Assembly (NCBI GenBank): GCA_964458715.1
Contig: CAYWJP010000030.1
Coordinates: forward strand, 1-8,334
Reading direction: 5' to 3'
From: UBA2773 sp964458715
GTDB lineage: Bacteria > Patescibacteriota > Minisyncoccia > Moranbacterales > DUUL01
Length of the DNA: 8,334 nt
Part shown: positions 5,459 through 8,334 of the stretch, one piece after another
Layout: each line of letters opens with the position of its first letter
Position numbering within the stretch: position 1 is the stretch's first letter
Notes under the pieces: generated by a model
Database searches by the model: none
What the model was told of the DNA's origin: nothing
What the model saw: the letters and a program-made list of their open reading frames with translations, nothing else
Program-made: the position numbers and the translations under genes

Positions 5459-5821
5459 ATGGTAGCAACAGTTTGTAGGAATTTTTTTAAGAGTTTGAGA
5501 CATGCTTTAAGAGGTTTGAAGTATATGATAATTAGAGAACGGAATTTCAGAATCGAAGTGCTTGCCGGGGCTGTAGTCTTCGGATTTGCTTTTTGGATTG
5601 GAATGGATGATTGGAAATTAGTTGCTATTTCTTTTGTGGTTTTTGGAGTTTTAATTTTAGAGGCTATTAACACTTTGGTGGAACGATTGATAAATATCTT
5701 TAATCCTCGAGTTCATCCTTATACTAAAATGTTGAAAGATGTAACAGCTTCAATTGTTTTAATCGGCTCAGTCGGAGCTTTTTTAATCGGTTTGATTATT
5801 TTTTGGCCTTATGTTTTTTAA
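5459..5821 (+). CDS. dgkA: DgkA-family diacylglycerol/undecaprenol kinase
   Basis: This small integral membrane kinase (PF01219 family) phosphorylates diacylglycerol in proteobacteria or undecaprenol in Gram-positive bacteria. Where no lipid-recycling MDO pathway exists, undecaprenol, the peptidoglycan carrier lipid, is the more likely substrate; that choice is inference. The 120 residues match the family length. Helices lie near 33-48, 52-70 and 96-117. The signature ExxNTxVE is present as E68, N71 and E75, with K93-D94 in MLKDVTA, and E27/E33 in RERNFRIE match the conserved acidic N-terminal positions. No catalytic residue seems missing. There is no SD before the ATG. The last 11 nt overlap the start of the secreted lamin-tail protein gene, so the two are likely translationally coupled. 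The envelope theme continues from murA upstream. Confidence 0.93.
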   Translation: MVATVCRNFFKSLRHALRGLKYMIIRERNFRIEVLAGAVVFGFAFWIGMDDWKLVAISFVVFGVLILEAINTLVERLINIFNPRVHPYTKMLKDVTASIVLIGSVGAFLIGLIIFWPYVF

Positions 5822-8162
5822 GAAGTCAGGGAGTTCATTTTACAAATATTTAAGCAGGAACTTATTGGGAGTTCTTGTTTTTTTATTATTTTTTAATTTT
5901 GCTAAAGCTAGTGAACCAGATGTAGTAATTAACGAAGTAGCCTGGATGGGGACGACTATTAGTAGCTATAATGAATGGATTGAGTTGAAAAATTTATCAG
6001 ACAAAGATATTAATTTGGATGGATGGACTTTGGAAACTGGTGATTACAAAGTCGAAATAGACGATGAAGGAATCGAAATTAAGAACGAAAAAGATAGAAT
6101 TAATCTTAAAGGTGAAATTAAATCTGGCGATTTTTTTCTACTAAAAAGAAAATACAAGGAAGAGAAAGGAGATTTAACCTATTCTAGTAAATTTAACCTT
6201 AGCAATAGTGATGGGGAAGTTTTGATTTTAAGAGACGAAGAAGGTGAAAAAATCGATGAGGTTGATGTGGATGATAAGGGCGGTTGGCTGGCTGGTGATA
6301 GTAACTTTGACCGAACCATGGAAAGAACCGAGGATGGAGGTTGGCAAAATAGTGGAGAACCAAATGGGACGCCAAGGGAGAAGAACAGCGCTAAAGAGGA
6401 CGCTGAAGATGAGGACAATGAAAATAAAGACGAAGATAATAAAGAGAAGTGTATTCTGGAGAATCGAGTGGGTTTAGACAAGGTTTATTTAAACGAATTG
6501 TTGCCAGATCCTTCGAGTGATGATTTGGCTAAGAAAAAAGAAGAGGAGAGGATCGAGCTATATAATTCTGGGGACAAAGAAGTTGATATTGGAGGTTGTT
6601 GTTTGGTAGACGGAAGATATGATCCAGAAGAAAATAATAGCGCAAAAAAATGTTTTTTTATAAAAAAGAATGAGAAAATTAGTAGTGGAGAATATAAATT
6701 TTTCAAGAGAGCAGAGTTGATATTTGATATGAATAAGAACAATGAGACTATTTTTTTATTGGATGAGAATGGAAAGGAGTTAGATAAAATTTATTATAAA
6801 AGTAGCGAAGTCGATCTTTCTTTCGCATTGGATTTTAAGGGGAATTGGCAATGGGTTGATCCGACTTTTGGTGCCATTAATGTATTTCCAATACCAAAAA
6901 TTTATTCTAAAAAAATTGAAATCACTGAATTGATGCCGAATGCTGATGGAAGCGATAAAGACAATGAGTGGGTTGAATTATTTAATGGAGATGTTGAAAA
7001 AATAGAACTCGCAGATTGGTATTTGTTTAATCAATCTAATCAAAAATTTGAATTAGATGAATTAGAAATTAAGTCAAATAAAAGATTAAAAATTGAAATA
7101 AAAAATAGTAGTTTTTCTCTTAGAAATAGTGACGGACGAGTAGATCTTGTTGATCCAAACGGAGAGGTTGCGGACACAGTTAGCTATATCGAAAGTGCTA
7201 AGGAAGAATCTTCGTATAACAAAAATTCTAAAGGTGAATGGAGTTGGAGTATTTTTATTACTCCAGGAGCGGTAAATAAATTTAATAATCCGCCAACTTA
7301 TAGGGTTGATATACCTGATGAAATTTATGAAGATGTTAAAGTCGAATTAAAGATTAAAAAAGTTGAAGATAAAGATGGAGAGGATTTGAAATATCGTTGG
7401 GATTTTGGGGACGACCATAAAAGTTATCTTCAAGAAACTACCCATACTTTTACCAAGAAGAAAGAATATACAATTCAAACTAGAGTTAGTGATTTGAGTA
7501 CGGATGTTTTTAAGGATTTTGAAATTACAGTTAAAAAATTTCCGGAGTTAGATTTGCGAATTGTTAAGTTATTGCCTAATCCTAGCGGAGCTGATAGTAA
7601 TAACGAAAAAATTTGGATTGAAAATCAAGAGAAGAAAACTGTTAATTTAAAAGGTTGGATAGTTGCCACTGGCAAAGATTCAAAAAGTCTTGTTAATCAT
7701 TATGTTAAGGCTGATTTTAAAATTAAGGCTGGTAAAATTAAAAGCTTAAATCGTGATGATTGTCCATTTTCCCTATTAAATAAAAAGGGGAGAGTGGTCT
7801 TAAAATCCCCCAATGGAGAAATAGTAGATAAAATTAAATATGAAAAAGAAAATTTATCTACCGGTGAGGTAGGAATTGCCGAAGACGAGTTGTATTATTT
7901 AAAGGATGATGTTTGGGTTTGGGAGACTCCGATTGAAGTTGAAAATCCTAAAGTTTTAGGAGAAATTGATTCAAATAAACTTGAAATTGTTCCTGAGAAA
8001 CGGTCTTTGATTACACTCAATCAAATTATGGAAAATTCTCGTTTAAAAAGAACTGATAGTTTAAAAGTATTATTTTTTGAAAATTGGTTGTTTATTCAAT
8101 CTCAGGGTTATTTTTTTGAATTTTTATTTCCACTTTCCTATCAAGAAAGATTCAAAAGTTAG
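5811..8162 (+). CDS. secreted multi-domain protein with lamin-tail and PKD domains
   Basis: This 783-residue protein has a signal peptide: a basic N-terminus, a hydrophobic core near 18-30 and a likely cleavage after FAKAS near residue 34. Four lamin-tail-like (LTD) units follow, near 38-185, 225-360, 368-490 and 581-707. They show the recurring pattern NEL(L/M)P/NEVAW..., E(W)(I/V)EL.N, a GW or DW strand, and ...NSDG.V.L.D..G...D. An acidic low-complexity linker lies at 191-213. A PKD-type domain at about 494-577 carries WDFGDD near 530. LTDs are beta-sandwich modules often found in secreted proteins and nucleases of Patescibacteria. No nuclease motif is visible here, so an adhesive or surface role is the best guess. 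Cys214, 263, 264 and 281 could form disulphides in the second unit. The tail (708-783) lacks a clean membrane anchor and may be degraded. It overlaps dgkA by 11 nt and has no SD. Confidence 0.88.
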   Translation: MFFKKSGSSFYKYLSRNLLGVLVFLLFFNFAKASEPDVVINEVAWMGTTISSYNEWIELKNLSDKDINLDGWTLETGDYKVEIDDEGIEIKNEKDRINLKGEIKSGDFFLLKRKYKEEKGDLTYSSKFNLSNSDGEVLILRDEEGEKIDEVDVDDKGGWLAGDSNFDRTMERTEDGGWQNSGEPNGTPREKNSAKEDAEDEDNENKDEDNKEKCILENRVGLDKVYLNELLPDPSSDDLAKKKEEERIELYNSGDKEVDIGGCCLVDGRYDPEENNSAKKCFFIKKNEKISSGEYKFFKRAELIFDMNKNNETIFLLDENGKELDKIYYKSSEVDLSFALDFKGNWQWVDPTFGAINVFPIPKIYSKKIEITELMPNADGSDKDNEWVELFNGDVEKIELADWYLFNQSNQKFELDELEIKSNKRLKIEIKNSSFSLRNSDGRVDLVDPNGEVADTVSYIESAKEESSYNKNSKGEWSWSIFITPGAVNKFNNPPTYRVDIPDEIYEDVKVELKIKKVEDKDGEDLKYRWDFGDDHKSYLQETTHTFTKKKEYTIQTRVSDLSTDVFKDFEITVKKFPELDLRIVKLLPNPSGADSNNEKIWIENQEKKTVNLKGWIVATGKDSKSLVNHYVKADFKIKAGKIKSLNRDDCPFSLLNKKGRVVLKSPNGEIVDKIKYEKENLSTGEVGIAEDELYYLKDDVWVWETPIEVENPKVLGEIDSNKLEIVPEKRSLITLNQIMENSRLKRTDSLKVLFFENWLFIQSQGYFFEFLFPLSYQERFKS

Positions 8163-8244
8163 TACTAATTACATTCAGCAATCTGAACGTCTGACTTGGG
8201 ATAGATTTTCTTTGGTTTCCAAAGATCGAACCTCTGGAAAAAAC

Positions 8245-8253
8245 TTATCCACA
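8245..8253 (+). promoter_or_regulatory. single DnaA-box-like sequence TTATCCACA
   Basis: A perfect match to the consensus DnaA box, 9 bp before a likely -35. It is the only one in the window. A lone copy suits DnaA-type regulation of the next gene or chance, rather than an origin. Confidence 0.35.
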
Positions 8254-8261
8254 ATTTACAT

Positions 8262-8290
8262 TTGGTATTTTCCATTTCCCATGCTAAACT
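8262..8290 (+). promoter_or_regulatory. probable promoter for a gene beyond the window
   Basis: TTGGTA (8262-8267), 17 bases, TAAACT (8285-8290), with an extended -10 TGC at 8282-8284. It would read rightward out of the window. No start codon with support is visible in the remaining bases. Confidence 0.5.
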
Positions 8291-8334
8291 AAAACTAGTT
8301 TTTGAATATAAATAAAAGCTTTTTTCAGTCAATC

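Noticed and set aside
6179..6481. Minus-strand frame (and the plus-strand 6244-6477 frame) inside the lamin-tail gene
   Set aside because: Both are shadows of an acidic, repetitive coding stretch; the Ser/Leu-rich and Met/Lys-rich products are frame artefacts.
8209..8240. Hairpin TCTTTGG-TTT-CCAAAGA with an alternative pairing TTTCCA/TGGAAA
   Set aside because: The mutually exclusive stems suggest an attenuator, but there is no T tract and no following gene is visible, so neither a terminator nor a switch can be supported.
8077..8292. 71-codon frame overlapping the end of the lamin-tail gene
   Set aside because: It has no SD, the product is unrecognised, and its 3' part covers the DnaA-box-like site and outward promoter.
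1..8334. UGA-to-glycine recoding as in Gracilibacteria/Absconditabacteria
   Set aside because: Long ORFs have no in-frame TGA, and conserved glycines use GGN. The only TGA stop is in a minus-strand peptide gene, which fits the standard code.
1..8334. CRISPR array, tRNA or rRNA genes, transposase, toxin-antitoxin pair
   Set aside because: There are no regularly spaced repeats, cloverleaf, rRNA-like segments or transposase motifs. The divergent peptides are not antisense to each other and match no known toxin-antitoxin family that I can recognise.

Overview
The window is AT-rich bacterial DNA carrying five long, intact, plus-strand housekeeping or envelope genes, and a roughly 1 kb gap that holds three apparent small-protein genes. 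The organism is probably a member of the Candidate Phyla Radiation (Patescibacteria, Parcubacteria-like). This rests on the AT bias, the short TilS, a secreted multi-lamin-tail-domain protein of a type common in that group, and the lack of Shine-Dalgarno (SD) sequences before the long genes. No 16S or ribosomal marker is present, so placement below that level is not possible. The standard bacterial code fits: long ORFs end in TAA or TAG and glycines are encoded by GGN.

Layout. Positions 1-975 hold tilS, whose true start lies before the window. ftsH follows at 993-2852. A 56-residue basic protein gene (2883-3053) sits just behind ftsH, and an intrinsic terminator at 3078-3106 closes this group. 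From 3107 to 3278 there is no gene, only two GC-rich hairpins. A minus-strand cassette then encodes a 33-residue peptide (3434 down to 3333) with its own terminator, SD and near-consensus promoter. A divergent plus-strand cassette encodes a 42-residue peptide (3620-3748) with a TATAAT box, SD and terminator. murA (3896-5167) has its own pair of overlapping promoters. A 290-nt gap (5168-5458) holds a 126-bp element bounded by perfect 13-bp inverted repeats, plus degenerate direct repeats. A dgkA-type lipid kinase gene (5459-5821) overlaps by 11 nt the start of a 783-residue secreted protein with lamin-tail and PKD domains (5811-8162). The last 170 nt hold a likely promoter for a gene beyond the window and one DnaA-box-like sequence.

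How the genes fit together. TilS modifies tRNA-Ile and FtsH is the membrane AAA+ protease; their adjacency is common in bacteria. MurA starts peptidoglycan precursor synthesis. The DgkA/undecaprenol-kinase homologue may supply or recycle lipid carrier phosphate for the same pathway. The overlapping secreted lamin-tail protein fits an envelope or extracellular role.

The most notable signal is the ftsH-murA gap. Its three small ORFs all have strong purine-rich SDs and nearby terminators, while the four large genes whose starts are visible have none. These look like real, separately expressed small-protein genes of unknown function.
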